Assembly: GCF_007858285.1 (NCBI RefSeq)
Contig: NZ_VFIL01000012.1
Location: forward strand, 90,815 to 154,814
Source of the DNA: Pseudomonas brenneri
Lineage (GTDB): Bacteria > Pseudomonadota > Gammaproteobacteria > Pseudomonadales > Pseudomonadaceae
Direction: 5' to 3'
DNA length: 64,000 nt
The position numbers were made by a program, and so were the translations under genes. Below the pieces are notes generated by a model, which did not search any database, had not been told where the DNA came from, and worked only from the letters and a program-made list of their open reading frames with translations. Shown here piece by piece: positions 1 to 8,241 of this stretch. Numbering within the stretch: position 1 is the first letter of the stretch; the number at the start of each line of letters is the position of its first letter.

Positions 1-882
1 TTCAACGAATGCCCAGACATAGAAACAACCATCATTAACACCGCCCCGCTCAACATCGACATTCTGTTACTCGGGGAAACAGGTACCGGCAAGGACACCT
101 TGGCGCAACGTGTTCATTGCCTATCAAGGCGACGAGGCAATTTCGTCGCGGTCAACTGTGCCGCGATACCGGAGAGCCTTGCCGAGAGCCAACTGTTCGG
201 CGTCAACAGCGGCGCCTACACCGGGGCCATGCAGTCACGTGCAGGTTCTGTCGAAGCTGCGCACCTGGGCACCTTGTATCTGGACGAAATAGACAGCATG
301 CCGCTCCCTCTGCAAGCCAAGTTGCTGCGGGTACTGGAGTCCCGAGGGGTCGAACGCTTGGGCTCGACGCGGTTTATCCCCGTAGACATGCGAGTGATCG
401 CGTCTGCCCAGCAATCCTTGCATGAGATGGTCGAGCAAGGCGCCTTCAGGCGCGATCTGTACTTTCGCCTGAACGTCGTCAATATCAACCTCCCGCCACT
501 GCGCGAGCAACGAGAGCGCATCATCCCTCTGTTCTTGAAAATGATCCGCCAGGAGGCCGACTACTTCAAATGCCCTGTGCCCATCCCTGCCAGCGCCCTG
601 CTTTCGCAACTGCTGTGTCATCCCTGGCCGGGGAACGTGCGCGAACTGCGTTCGACAGCCAAGCGTTTCGTCCTGGGGCTCCCTCCTCTCTCTGTACCTG
701 TAACAGAGCGCCAAGAGATGGAAATACCTCTCAAGGAACGACTACAGCAAATCGAGAAATCGCTGATTGAAGCGTCGCTGAACCGTCATGCCCACAACGT
801 AGACGTCGTAGCCGTTGAGTTAGGTGTTGCCAAGCGCACGCTCTATTACCGGATGAAGCAATTGGCAATATCACTGACCTGA
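1..882 (+). CDS. hrpS: HrpS-type sigma-54 enhancer-binding activator, 5' end outside window
   Basis: This is the AAA+ activator that opens sigma-54 promoters, here expected to switch on hrpL. The reading frame is open from base 1, so the first residues lie outside the window. Visible motifs are the Walker A GETGTGKD (near base 76-99), the sigma-54 contact loop as GAYTGA instead of GAFTGA, a Walker B-like LYLDEID, and a C-terminal Fis-type helix-turn-helix (VAKRTLYYRMKQL). The visible part starts almost directly with the AAA+ domain, as in HrpR/HrpS, which lack a receiver domain. It lies just upstream of hrpA, the position hrpS has in P. syringae. Whether a separate hrpR precedes it cannot be seen. 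Confidence 0.9.
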   Translation, partial: FNECPDIETTIINTAPLNIDILLLGETGTGKDTLAQRVHCLSRRRGNFVAVNCAAIPESLAESQLFGVNSGAYTGAMQSRAGSVEAAHLGTLYLDEIDSMPLPLQAKLLRVLESRGVERLGSTRFIPVDMRVIASAQQSLHEMVEQGAFRRDLYFRLNVVNINLPPLREQRERIIPLFLKMIRQEADYFKCPVPIPASALLSQLLCHPWPGNVRELRSTAKRFVLGLPPLSVPVTERQEMEIPLKERLQQIEKSLIEASLNRHAHNVDVVAVELGVAKRTLYYRMKQLAISLT

Positions 883-953
883 GTACATTCCACCCCCACC
901 AGCAACGCTCTGAAATAATTACACTTTTTGAAACATACCCCTCAGGTGCATTT

Positions 954-981
954 GGAACGCATACATTTCCTGAGCCACATA
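954..981 (+). promoter_or_regulatory. hrp box (HrpL promoter) of the hrpA operon
   Basis: GGAACG, 15 bases, then CCACATA. This fits the HrpL consensus GGAACC-N15/16-CCACNNA with one mismatch at the last base of the first half. It ends 91 bases before the hrpA start, leaving a fairly long leader for the pilin mRNA. Confidence 0.88.
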
Positions 982-1072
982 AATTGTGGAACAGCGAAAT
1001 TGGATGTGACACACCCATATCTCAGTATCGCTTAAGTCCGGTGAGATTAACGTCAAGTACGGAGTAAAAAAT

Positions 1073-1273
1073 ATGAGTATTGGTTCAATTGGCTCTTCCG
1101 GTTCTAGCCCTTTCGGTAGCGGCGCTGGTGGCATGAGTGCAGAACAGGCGGACGCAGGCATTGAAGCGGCAGAAGCAAAAAAGAGGGCGGATGGTGTAAA
1201 AAACGCATGGAAAACTGCGGAAAACCAAAATACCACGGGTATAAAAACAGCCTCTGATGCACTCCGTTTGTAA
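1073..1273 (+). CDS. hrpA: Hrp pilin subunit (HrpA-like)
   Basis: A 66-residue Ser/Gly-rich protein in the place of the Hrp pilin gene, directly downstream of hrpS and a hrp box. The N-terminal third is rich in Ser and Gly (an unstructured export signal is typical). The rest is charged and Ala-rich (EAAEAKKRADGVKNAWKTAE) and should form the helical polymerising part. It is shorter than the roughly 110-residue P. syringae pilin and close to the size of Erwinia HrpA. A good ribosome site (GGAG at 1061-1064) supports the start. Hrp pilins vary strongly in sequence, so the call rests mainly on position, size and composition. Confidence 0.75.
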   Translation: MSIGSIGSSGSSPFGSGAGGMSAEQADAGIEAAEAKKRADGVKNAWKTAENQNTTGIKTASDALRL

Positions 1274-1289
1274 TCAAGTCTAGCACCCC

Positions 1290-1320
1290 GACCTTCCCGG
1301 AATTCAGTAGCGGGAAGGTC
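1290..1320 (+). terminator. Ten-bp hairpin after hrpA, no U-run
   Basis: GACCTTCCCG (1290-1299) and CGGGAAGGTC (1311-1320) form a perfect 10-bp stem with an 11-base loop between hrpA and hrpB. No U-tract follows. It is therefore more likely a partial terminator or an mRNA 3'-end stabiliser that makes pilin message more abundant than that of the downstream genes. Confidence 0.6.
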
Positions 1321-1387
1321 ACTTCACCGCCTCATCAATAATAAGAAGCACGTCCCCAACCCTAAGTATTTATGTAAAAGGCGCCAT

Positions 1388-1753
1388 ATGTTTATAGGAA
1401 GAGTACGTTCTGTCGAACATGATGATCTCAATGGCTCCTCTAGCGCACAGGAATCATCAATCTCTCGCACCGACGTCAACTATTTTGCCTCACTCATGGA
1501 CCCGTCGGCATTTGCCAGTGCGGCGCCAAGTTACACTACGCCACAGAGCATGCTTTCCGACGCATCAGGCAAATTGGCTTCCGTGACCCAGCGCATGACC
1601 AAAAGCCTGCGCGCCTTGAGCGGCGACAATAAGTTTGACGAAGCGCGAAAATATCCGGACCAACTTTCCGATACGTTATTGCTGACGCACATTCTCGTTA
1701 AGAGTGTCGGTAAGACCGCACAATGCATCGATAAAATCAGCAACCTTCAGTAG
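1388..1753 (+). CDS. hrpB: Type III inner rod protein HrpB (SctI family)
   Basis: A 121-residue protein between the pilin gene and hrcJ, the standard position of hrpB. SctI proteins form the inner rod/adapter that links the export gate to the pilus. The sequence is polar in its first half, and its C-terminal half is helical and ends in hydrophobic heptads (DTLLLTHILVKSVGKTAQ), as expected of rod and needle subunits. The stop is only six bases before hrcJ, so the two genes are co-transcribed. In P. syringae hrpZ sits before hrpB. Here nothing lies between hrpA and hrpB except the hairpin at 1290. Confidence 0.8.
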   Translation: MFIGRVRSVEHDDLNGSSSAQESSISRTDVNYFASLMDPSAFASAAPSYTTPQSMLSDASGKLASVTQRMTKSLRALSGDNKFDEARKYPDQLSDTLLLTHILVKSVGKTAQCIDKISNLQ

Positions 1754-1759
1754 ATAACA

Positions 1760-2569
1760 ATGACTCGCTTTCTGCGTATTATATTAACTCTATCGTTGTC
1801 ATTCATGCTGCATGCCTGTAGTGAGCGTGTCGAACTTCATCGTCAACTTTCCGAGCAGGAGGCCAATGAGGTCATCGCCGAGTTGGCAGACAAACACATA
1901 CGCGCCAGCAAAGTTCCGGCCAAAGACGGTGTTGTGGTTGTGGTCAACGCATCCGATATCGGGCGTGCCGTACGCACCCTGGACGCCGTCGGACTGCCCA
2001 AGGCAGCCCGCGCCACCCTGGGCGACACCTTTCGCAAGGAAGGCGTCATCTCGACCCCGCTTGAGGAGCGAGCGCGCTACATCTATGCCTTGTCCCAGGA
2101 ACTGGAAACAACGTTATCGAACATCGACGGCGTGATCGTCGCCCGAGTCCACGTCGTGCTGCCCGAGCGTGTGGCACCGGGCGAACCGGTACAATCCGCC
2201 TCCGCCTCCGTGTTCATCAAGCACGATCCTCGGCTTGACCCCGACAACATCCAGGCCCGTGTTCGCCGGATGGTCGCCAGCAGCATTCCAGGGATGACCA
2301 ACGCCGTCGAAAACCCGCAAAAATTAACGGTGGTATTCGTCCCGGCGACAGCCTATCTGGAGCAGCAACGCCTGGCCTATTTCGGTCCGTTCCTGGTGCC
2401 GGGAGATGACATTGGTTTTTGGCGGGCCAGTGTCAGTTTCACAATGATCATTTTAGTGCTGCTCATTATAGCCGTAACGTTCTGGCGGATCAGAGGACAG
2501 CGAGCGCTGCCGCATGCCCAATCGGCCGGCCCATCCCCTGATGCGCCAATCCACCCGTACGATGAGTAA
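1760..2569 (+). CDS. hrcJ: Type III basal-body lipoprotein HrcJ (SctJ/YscJ family)
   Basis: The 269-residue inner-membrane ring lipoprotein of the injectisome. It has a lipoprotein signal ending in LHAC (Cys20), followed by the YscJ/FliF ring-building domain, recognisable in RARYIYALSQELETTLSNIDGV and VARVHVVLPE. A C-terminal membrane helix lies at about residues 223-246 (FTMIILVLLIIAVTFW) with a short cytoplasmic tail. Length and architecture are those of the family. Its last codons overlap the start of hrpD by 8 bases, a sign of translational coupling. Confidence 0.95.
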   Translation: MTRFLRIILTLSLSFMLHACSERVELHRQLSEQEANEVIAELADKHIRASKVPAKDGVVVVVNASDIGRAVRTLDAVGLPKAARATLGDTFRKEGVISTPLEERARYIYALSQELETTLSNIDGVIVARVHVVLPERVAPGEPVQSASASVFIKHDPRLDPDNIQARVRRMVASSIPGMTNAVENPQKLTVVFVPATAYLEQQRLAYFGPFLVPGDDIGFWRASVSFTMIILVLLIIAVTFWRIRGQRALPHAQSAGPSPDAPIHPYDE

Positions 2570-3119
2570 CCTGGCATGGGTCCAGTGGTGGGCAACACCC
2601 TGGCTGTATTCGAGCGAAGACTGGCGAACGGTTGATGAACACGCTGCGCTGAGTATGCTTTATCACAGTCGACACTTACGGGTGGGCAAAATCTACGGCG
2701 TCGCCCCCTGCCTGCCTCCAACGCCTCAGCCCACACTGCTTCAACTGGCTCTCGCATCGCCAGACCAACTTGACCTGGTACTTGCATTGATCGACAGCAC
2801 GTGTCGCCCGACCTATGCCAGTGCATTAAATGAAAACCTCCAGCAGTGGTGCAACAGACTCTCCAAGGCATTGCCCCCGGATATGCTGCTGCCCGATGAC
2901 GACCCCTTGCAGTTGCTACGTACCTGGGTCAACCCTGCCACCTGGCAACGCATCAGATTGAGATTCCCTCGACGGCGCGTTCTGGACCTGGAGAAAAAAA
3001 GCCTTGCGCTCGGAGACTCGTATAGCCGCCTCGATACCCTATGGCACGCCGTAGTCTGGCGTATTGCGACGATCAACAGCGACGGTAAAGCGCCTTACGC
3101 CAAGGACCATGGAGACTGA
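2562..3119 (+). CDS. hrpD: HrpD, type III sorting-platform accessory (SctK family)
   Basis: A 185-residue cytoplasmic protein. The start at 2562 (MSNLAWVQWW) overlaps the hrcJ stop and gives the usual HrpD length. A start 48 bases further upstream would bury 56 bases in hrcJ. SctK-type proteins join the cytoplasmic C-ring components (SctQ, SctL) to the basal body. No motif can be pointed to, and the call rests on size, Trp-rich start and position between hrcJ and hrpE. Confidence 0.8.
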   Translation: MSNLAWVQWWATPWLYSSEDWRTVDEHAALSMLYHSRHLRVGKIYGVAPCLPPTPQPTLLQLALASPDQLDLVLALIDSTCRPTYASALNENLQQWCNRLSKALPPDMLLPDDDPLQLLRTWVNPATWQRIRLRFPRRRVLDLEKKSLALGDSYSRLDTLWHAVVWRIATINSDGKAPYAKDHGD

Positions 3120-3123
3120 AACG

Positions 3124-3714
3124 ATGTTTTGCCGACATAAAATCGACTTGCCCAAAGGCACCGGTCCCTTTCCCGAAACCCTGATCCCCCGCGAAACACT
3201 GGCAGGTTACACACAGGCCAATCATGCTTTGGAGCACGCAAAGGCCCAGGCCAGACAATTGCTGAAGCTGGCAGAAAAGCAGCGTGAAAAACTTCTGGAA
3301 AACGCCGGCCTTGAAATCTGGCGACGTGCCGATGCCCAGTTCAAGCGCTGGGAAGTCGAACGCCAGGCAATGTACGACAACCTTGAGCGCTATGCCTCCT
3401 CAATCGCCAACCAGGCGATTCATCTCCTGCTGGAAGAGACTCCCCCGCCACAACGCATGGAAGCCCTGCTCAAACAACTGATGGCCAGCCAGATGCCAGT
3501 GGTCAAGGCGACATTGCTGTGCCATCCACTTGAGCAGGAGGCCGCCCGACAGTATCTCGCCGTCCACAATAATACGCTCTGGGTACTACGCGCCGACGAC
3601 ACAATCAAACCCCAGACACTGCTATTACAGACCGAAGAGGGGGACTTCTGTATTGATTGGGCCGCTATGCATGGCACCTTTCTAGACCAAAGCAAAAAGC
3701 GGGTGGACGACTGA
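3124..3714 (+). CDS. hrpE: HrpE, ATPase stator/regulator (SctL family)
   Basis: A 196-residue protein of the SctL/FliH family, which holds and regulates the HrcN ATPase and links it to HrcQ. The central part is a long charged helix (HAKAQARQLLKLAEKQREKL), typical of the coiled-coil stalk. The C-terminal part should bind the ATPase N-terminus. The start at 3124 (MFCRHKIDL) is chosen because GGAG at 3111-3114 is properly spaced before it. It begins five bases after the hrpD stop. This appears to be the last gene of the hrpA operon, since a hrp box follows. Confidence 0.87.
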   Translation: MFCRHKIDLPKGTGPFPETLIPRETLAGYTQANHALEHAKAQARQLLKLAEKQREKLLENAGLEIWRRADAQFKRWEVERQAMYDNLERYASSIANQAIHLLLEETPPPQRMEALLKQLMASQMPVVKATLLCHPLEQEAARQYLAVHNNTLWVLRADDTIKPQTLLLQTEEGDFCIDWAAMHGTFLDQSKKRVDD

Positions 3715-3757
3715 TTTTTAAACACGCACATGCCCCCTCAAATAAACTGCTACACAT

Positions 3758-3785
3758 GGAACCAATTCGAAATACAAACCACAGA
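3758..3785 (+). promoter_or_regulatory. hrp box (HrpL promoter) of the hrpF operon
   Basis: A perfect match to the HrpL consensus: GGAACC, 15 bases, CCACAGA. It ends 25 bases before the hrpF start and marks a separate hrpF-hrpG-hrcC-hrpT-hrpV operon, equivalent to the P. syringae hrpC operon. Confidence 0.95.
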
Positions 3786-3810
3786 GAGGAAACACAAAAG
3801 GAGCAAAGCC

Positions 3811-4029
3811 ATGAGCTACTACGAAGGTTACAGAGAGCGGCTTCTAAGCGATGCGAAGCGCAGCAAACGCGATGTCTACGACTTGATGGAAGAAAACTCT
3901 GGATCTGAGGAGGATATGGCTTTGTTCTATGAACTCTTGATGACTAATCGTAAGTCCGAATATGTTTTCACTGAACATATCAGAGCAAGGCATATGCTAC
4001 TGAAGTCTGGCCTGGACAGCGGACAATAA
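3811..4029 (+). CDS. hrpF: HrpF, small type III secretion protein
   Basis: A 72-residue acidic and basic helical protein (MSYYEGYRERLL at the N-terminus) in the position of hrpF, the first gene of the hrpC-type operon. The start at 3811 has a clear AAGGAG (3798-3803) and lies after the hrp box. An upstream in-frame start at 3730 would place the promoter inside the gene and is rejected. P. syringae HrpF is about 74 residues, needed for secretion, and thought to be a chaperone-like partner of HrpG. The gene is less GC-rich than its neighbours. Confidence 0.82.
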   Translation: MSYYEGYRERLLSDAKRSKRDVYDLMEENSGSEEDMALFYELLMTNRKSEYVFTEHIRARHMLLKSGLDSGQ

Positions 4030-4030
4030 A

Positions 4031-4423
4031 TTGAAGGCACTACTTAGCAACTGGTTGAATAACCGCACCGAAGAACTAACACTCATCGAAAACAATGACG
4101 AAATAATCTTGCGTCATTGTTCTAACACCTTGTTATTGCAGGTCCAACTGACTCCAGACCGACCTGATAAATCACACCTCAGAACCTGGATGCGCCTGGG
4201 TAACGCAAGTCTGAGTCACTTTCAGGGCGCACTCGCCCAGGCGCCTGCAACAGGTGCGCTCTGGTTGACTCAGTGTCTACAGGAAAACGCCGGCGAGAAG
4301 CATCTGCTGGACAGTCTCGAAGCCCTGCTCAACCAGCGCGATACCTGGCGCGCAATGATCACACGCCTTGCAAAACCGGCCCAACGGTTCCAACCCACGT
4401 CACTCCGCTCGCTGCCGCACTAA
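4031..4423 (+). CDS. hrpG: HrpG, chaperone-like regulator of the Hrp system
   Basis: A 130-residue protein starting with TTG one base after the hrpF stop, so probably translated by coupling to hrpF. The fold expected from the family is that of a class I type III chaperone. In P. syringae HrpG binds HrpV and relieves HrpV inhibition of HrpS. Both hrpG and hrpV are present in this operon, so that relay could work here. No strong motif is visible. Position, length and composition support the call. Confidence 0.78.
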   Translation: MKALLSNWLNNRTEELTLIENNDEIILRHCSNTLLLQVQLTPDRPDKSHLRTWMRLGNASLSHFQGALAQAPATGALWLTQCLQENAGEKHLLDSLEALLNQRDTWRAMITRLAKPAQRFQPTSLRSLPH

Positions 4424-4437
4424 TCAGAGAACGCCCA

Positions 4438-6579
4438 ATGTATAACAAGAAACACAAGCGCACTCGCTTGCGCGCCGTCTCGCCTACTGCTCTCCAAAAA
4501 GGCGCCCATTGGCGCTACCTGCTGGTGCTGCCTTGGTTGCTTTTGCCCTTGCAAAGCCCGCTCGCCGCTATTCCCGCCGAATGGAAAAATACCGCCTATG
4601 CCTATGAAGCCGAACATAAGCAAGTGCGTGATGTGCTGGAGGATTTCGCCCAGACCTTTGGCACGCAATTGCAGATCGACGGCCTCCTGGAAGGCAACGT
4701 CAATGGCAAGATACGCGCCAATACCCCGCAGTCGTTACTCGACCGGCTGGGAGTAGAGCATCGCTTCCAGTGGTACATGTACAACAACACGCTGTACATC
4801 AGCACCCTGGATCAACAGGAGTCCGCACGCCTGGAGGTCTCATCCGAAACCGTTGCCGACTTGAAACAGGCATTGACGGACATTGGACTGCTCGATAGCC
4901 GTTTCGGCTGGGGGGAACTGCCCGATGATGGCGTGGTACTGGTGTCAGGCCCCAAGCGCTATATCGACCAGATCAAGCAGTTCAGCAGCCAGCGTAAATC
5001 TCCCGATGAGAAACAAAGTGTGCTGACGTTCCCGCTGAAGTTCGCCAACGCAGTGGACCGCCCGATTGATTACCGTGGCGAAAAGCTGGTCATTGCAGGG
5101 GTTGCCAGCATGCTGCGAGGGTTATTGGAACCTCGGGACAACTCAGGGCTGTCGTCGATGAGCCCGCGCCCTGCCTCATCATCGCAGCCCTCGCCTGTCA
5201 CCCCGATCCTGCCCCGCCTGGGCAATCCGATGCTGGACCAGATGCTCGGCTCACAGGCGCCCCTCGGGCCGATGAATCCAAGCATGTCGCTCACCGCCAG
5301 GGCACCCGTTGCAAGAGGCAAGATCCGTGTCGAAGCGGATGTGCGCAATAACGCCGTGCTGATCTACGACCTGCCAGAGCGCCAGGCAATGTACCGCGAG
5401 CTGATCGCCCAGCTCGATGTGGCACGCAAGCTGGTGGAGATCGACGCCATCATCCTCGATATCGAGCGCACGCAATTACGCGAGTTCGGTGTTAACTGGG
5501 GCTTTCAGAACAGCCGCTTTCGTGGCGGTGTAAATATGGCGCCGGGCACCTCCGCGCAAATATCGATTGAAAACCGCGACCGTTTCTATGCCGATATCCG
5601 GGCCCTGGAGGCCAAGGGCCTGGCGACCATGGTGTCCAACCCTTCGGTGCTGACCCTGGAAAACCAACCCGCCGTCATTGACTTCAACCGTACTCAATAC
5701 CTGACCGCCGGTGTCGAAAACGCGACCATCCTGCCCATTACCGTCGGCACCAGTTTCCAGGTGGTGCCGCGGGTCATCACCACGCGTGGTCATCACCAGG
5801 TCCATTTGGCGGTGGATATTGAAGATGGCAACTTCGACGAAACCAACCCCGAACGCGTCGGCCCCGATGTACGCCGAGGCAAAGTCAGTACCCAAGCGGT
5901 GATGGCGGAAAAACGCTCGCTGGTGGTCGGCGGGTTCCATGTCACTGAAAGCGCCGATAGACGCAACAAGGTGCCGGTACTGGGCGACATCCCGTTACTG
6001 GGCAAGACGCTGTTCTCTTCCACGGAGCGCAAGAACAACCGTCGCGAACGCCTGTTTATCCTGACCCCCCGGGTGATCGGCGACCAGGCCGACCCGTCAC
6101 GCTATTTACCCCAGGACGACCAGGTGGAACTCCAGGCAGCCCTCAAACCCCTGGCCAGGCGCTATGCCGGGCACCAACCAGTGATCAAGCGCAGCGATAT
6201 CACCAGCGCCCTCGCCCACCTCGTGACCGGACAAGTACCTGACACCTTCAAGGCCGCGCCCATGCCCCTGGGCCTGAACACCTTGTGCAACCCACGCAAC
6301 CTGCTGGCGCTCAATAGCGAACGCAGCCAATGGTATGCAGGCCCACAGTTCAACGTGGCAGTGGTCGTGATGCGTAACCAGTTCAATCGCAACGTACGTA
6401 TCGATGAGAACGAATGCAGCAACTCCCAGACCCTGGCCGTCAGCGTCTGGCCACGGGCCTGGCTCAAGCCAGGTGAAGAGGCGGAGGTGTTCATCGCCAT
6501 GCGCCCGGTGGTCAAGGATGAACATATCGGTGTGTCCCGCCCCTCCCTGCTCACCCCAACACGGAAGACCGCGCCATGA
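4438..6579 (+). CDS. hrcC: Outer-membrane secretin HrcC (SctC family)
   Basis: The 713-residue outer-membrane ring of the secretion channel. The start at 4438 (MYNKKHKRTR) is chosen over one 165 bases upstream, which would lie deep inside hrpG. A basic N-terminus is followed by a signal peptide (YLLVLPWLLLPLQSPLAA). Periplasmic N-domains follow (VSGPKRYIDQI). The secretin core begins near VEIDAIILDIERTQLREFGV and ends with the conserved VPVLGDIPLLGKTLF and LFILTPRVI. A C-terminal extension of roughly 150 residues probably contacts HrpT, the pilotin-like lipoprotein encoded next. Confidence 0.95.
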   Translation: MYNKKHKRTRLRAVSPTALQKGAHWRYLLVLPWLLLPLQSPLAAIPAEWKNTAYAYEAEHKQVRDVLEDFAQTFGTQLQIDGLLEGNVNGKIRANTPQSLLDRLGVEHRFQWYMYNNTLYISTLDQQESARLEVSSETVADLKQALTDIGLLDSRFGWGELPDDGVVLVSGPKRYIDQIKQFSSQRKSPDEKQSVLTFPLKFANAVDRPIDYRGEKLVIAGVASMLRGLLEPRDNSGLSSMSPRPASSSQPSPVTPILPRLGNPMLDQMLGSQAPLGPMNPSMSLTARAPVARGKIRVEADVRNNAVLIYDLPERQAMYRELIAQLDVARKLVEIDAIILDIERTQLREFGVNWGFQNSRFRGGVNMAPGTSAQISIENRDRFYADIRALEAKGLATMVSNPSVLTLENQPAVIDFNRTQYLTAGVENATILPITVGTSFQVVPRVITTRGHHQVHLAVDIEDGNFDETNPERVGPDVRRGKVSTQAVMAEKRSLVVGGFHVTESADRRNKVPVLGDIPLLGKTLFSSTERKNNRRERLFILTPRVIGDQADPSRYLPQDDQVELQAALKPLARRYAGHQPVIKRSDITSALAHLVTGQVPDTFKAAPMPLGLNTLCNPRNLLALNSERSQWYAGPQFNVAVVVMRNQFNRNVRIDENECSNSQTLAVSVWPRAWLKPGEEAEVFIAMRPVVKDEHIGVSRPSLLTPTRKTAP

Positions 6580-6779
6580 AACAGCGACTCTCCTGCATCA
6601 CACTCCTTGGCCTGGCGCTGCTTATGGCTGGGTGTACACCGACGTGCAAGGGTGACTCCTGCTCACGCCCGCAATCGAGTACTGGCAAGCTGGTGGTCTG
6701 GTGGCCACCGCAAATGCGTGTCGAACCCGGCCCATCGGGCGAAAGGGCGGACTATCAGACGATCTCGCTGGAGCAATGA
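6576..6779 (+). CDS. hrpT: HrpT, small outer-membrane lipoprotein
   Basis: A 67-residue lipoprotein. The signal peptide ends in the lipobox LMAGC, and the mature part is short and Pro-rich (VVWWPPQMRVEPGPSG). It overlaps hrcC by four bases (ATGA) and is followed by the same kind of overlap with hrpV. In P. syringae HrpT is an outer-membrane lipoprotein needed for secretion and is assumed to assist the HrcC secretin. Confidence 0.85.
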   Translation: MKQRLSCITLLGLALLMAGCTPTCKGDSCSRPQSSTGKLVVWWPPQMRVEPGPSGERADYQTISLEQ

Positions 6780-7147
6780 CGGCCATGGGATTACCCGACG
6801 ATGATTCGCGTCGCCAGGTATTTCTGGACAACCTGGTGAGCGGCAACGTCGCTTACCAGCCTCTGTGCCCAGGGATTGGCCTGTGCCGCTTGAATGCAGG
6901 CCAGAAGCTTGGCCTGGCCTTGCAGATTGCGCCAGAGGCATTGCAAGCCGGCCAGTTGGAACGAGTGCTGGAACGGCGCTTTGCCCACGCAAGGGGGTTC
7001 GATGGGTGTTTTGTCTATCTGGATGCCAAGGGTAGCCTGGTGATCTGGCATGCATTGACGCCAAACGTCCATGCGCTCGATGACATCATCAGTCGCATGC
7101 TCTCGCTGGCCATGCTCGATGCACTGGATGTACATCGCGTGTCCTAG
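6776..7147 (+). CDS. hrpV: HrpV, negative regulator of the hrp regulon
   Basis: A 123-residue protein in the position of hrpV, the last gene of the operon. In P. syringae HrpV binds HrpS and blocks it, and HrpG titrates HrpV away. The start at 6776 forms an ATGA overlap with the hrpT stop. An in-frame start 75 bases upstream would lie inside hrpT. The stop codon overlaps the hrcU stop on the other strand (bases 7144-7147), so the two hrp operons converge with no space between them. Confidence 0.82.
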   Translation: MTAMGLPDDDSRRQVFLDNLVSGNVAYQPLCPGIGLCRLNAGQKLGLALQIAPEALQAGQLERVLERRFAHARGFDGCFVYLDAKGSLVIWHALTPNVHALDDIISRMLSLAMLDALDVHRVS

Positions 7148-8241
7148 CGGCGCGCAAGCTCCGGTAACTCCAGGGTCTGGCGCTTGGCCTCATCATCCAG
7201 TTCACGCAGGGTGCGATAAATCAGCGCCACCGCCTGCAAGCTCTCCCGCGGAATCGGCGCACCCAACTTTCGCTCATACAACATGCGCGCCAACCACACA
7301 CACTGGATCACCGGTACGTCGGCGGCCTTGGCCCGGCCAATCAATTTGCGGGCCTGGGTGTCCGTGCCTTTGTCCACCAGCATCGGCAAAGGCGTTTTGC
7401 CAGGCCTGTAGTACAGCGCCACGGCAAAGTGCGTCGGGTTGACCACCAGCATGTCGGACTCTTCCAGCTTGGGCAGTTTGACCTTCGGCTCTTCCTGGGC
7501 GAGTTGGTAGGCCAGGGAGCGGCGCTGGCCCTTGACGTGAGGGTCGCCCTCCATGTCCTTGTACTCCTTGACCACCTCCACCTGGGTCATGCGCATGCGC
7601 TTGGCAAAGAAATACTTCTGCATGGACAAATCGATCAGCGCGAGCACCAGCAGCAACCCCAGGCAGGCATGCAGCAAGTGGCGGAACAAGGCGATCAGCG
7701 CCACGATATAGCTCTGCAGATCGCTGGTGGCCAGGTTGATCAGCACCTGCAATGAAGGGGTGATGACCACATACAGGATCAGCGAGAGCAGCAATGCCTT
7801 GCCCAGCCCCATCAGCAGGTTGATCACAGACTGGGCGGAAAACATCTGCTTGAGTTGGTTGAGCGGGTTGAGGCGGTTGAAATCCGGCTTCAGGCTTTCC
7901 GGGGCAAACAGCAAGCCGAACTGCATCCAACTGCTCATCAGCTTTACCACGATCGCCACCCCACACATCAGCAGGCCGAACGAGAAAAACACGATCAGGC
8001 CGTCCATCAGCACTTCTTCCAGGGCGCGGATAAACGGCTGGCCCATGCGCGAAAAAGGCAGCGCCATCAATTGTTGGAAGCGTTGCATACTGGTTTCGGC
8101 GGTGAACAAGGCGATCTCGCTGATCGCAGTGAGCACCAGCAGTTTGGCCACGTCCTGGCTTTGCGCAACCTGGCCTTTCTTGCGTTGGTCCTTGAGTTTC
8201 TTGGGGGTCGCCGCGTGTTTTTTCTCGCCCGAATCACTCAT
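7144..8241 (-). CDS. hrcU: Export-gate autoprotease HrcU (SctU family)
   Basis: The 365-residue switch protein that sets substrate specificity. It has a basic N-terminus, four membrane helices over about residues 30-205, and a cytoplasmic domain with the self-cleavage motif NPTH at residues 268-271 (cleavage between N and P). Length and layout are typical for the family. It is the last gene of the hrpJ-hrcU strand and overlaps hrcT by four bases. Confidence 0.96.
   Translation of the reverse strand: MSDSGEKKHAATPKKLKDQRKKGQVAQSQDVAKLLVLTAISEIALFTAETSMQRFQQLMALPFSRMGQPFIRALEEVLMDGLIVFFSFGLLMCGVAIVVKLMSSWMQFGLLFAPESLKPDFNRLNPLNQLKQMFSAQSVINLLMGLGKALLLSLILYVVITPSLQVLINLATSDLQSYIVALIALFRHLLHACLGLLLVLALIDLSMQKYFFAKRMRMTQVEVVKEYKDMEGDPHVKGQRRSLAYQLAQEEPKVKLPKLEESDMLVVNPTHFAVALYYRPGKTPLPMLVDKGTDTQARKLIGRAKAADVPVIQCVWLARMLYERKLGAPIPRESLQAVALIYRTLRELDDEAKRQTLELPELARR

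Noticed and set aside
4273..4437. Longer start for the HrcC secretin
   Set aside because: It would overlap most of the C-terminal half of hrpG, and the signal peptide fits a start at 4438.
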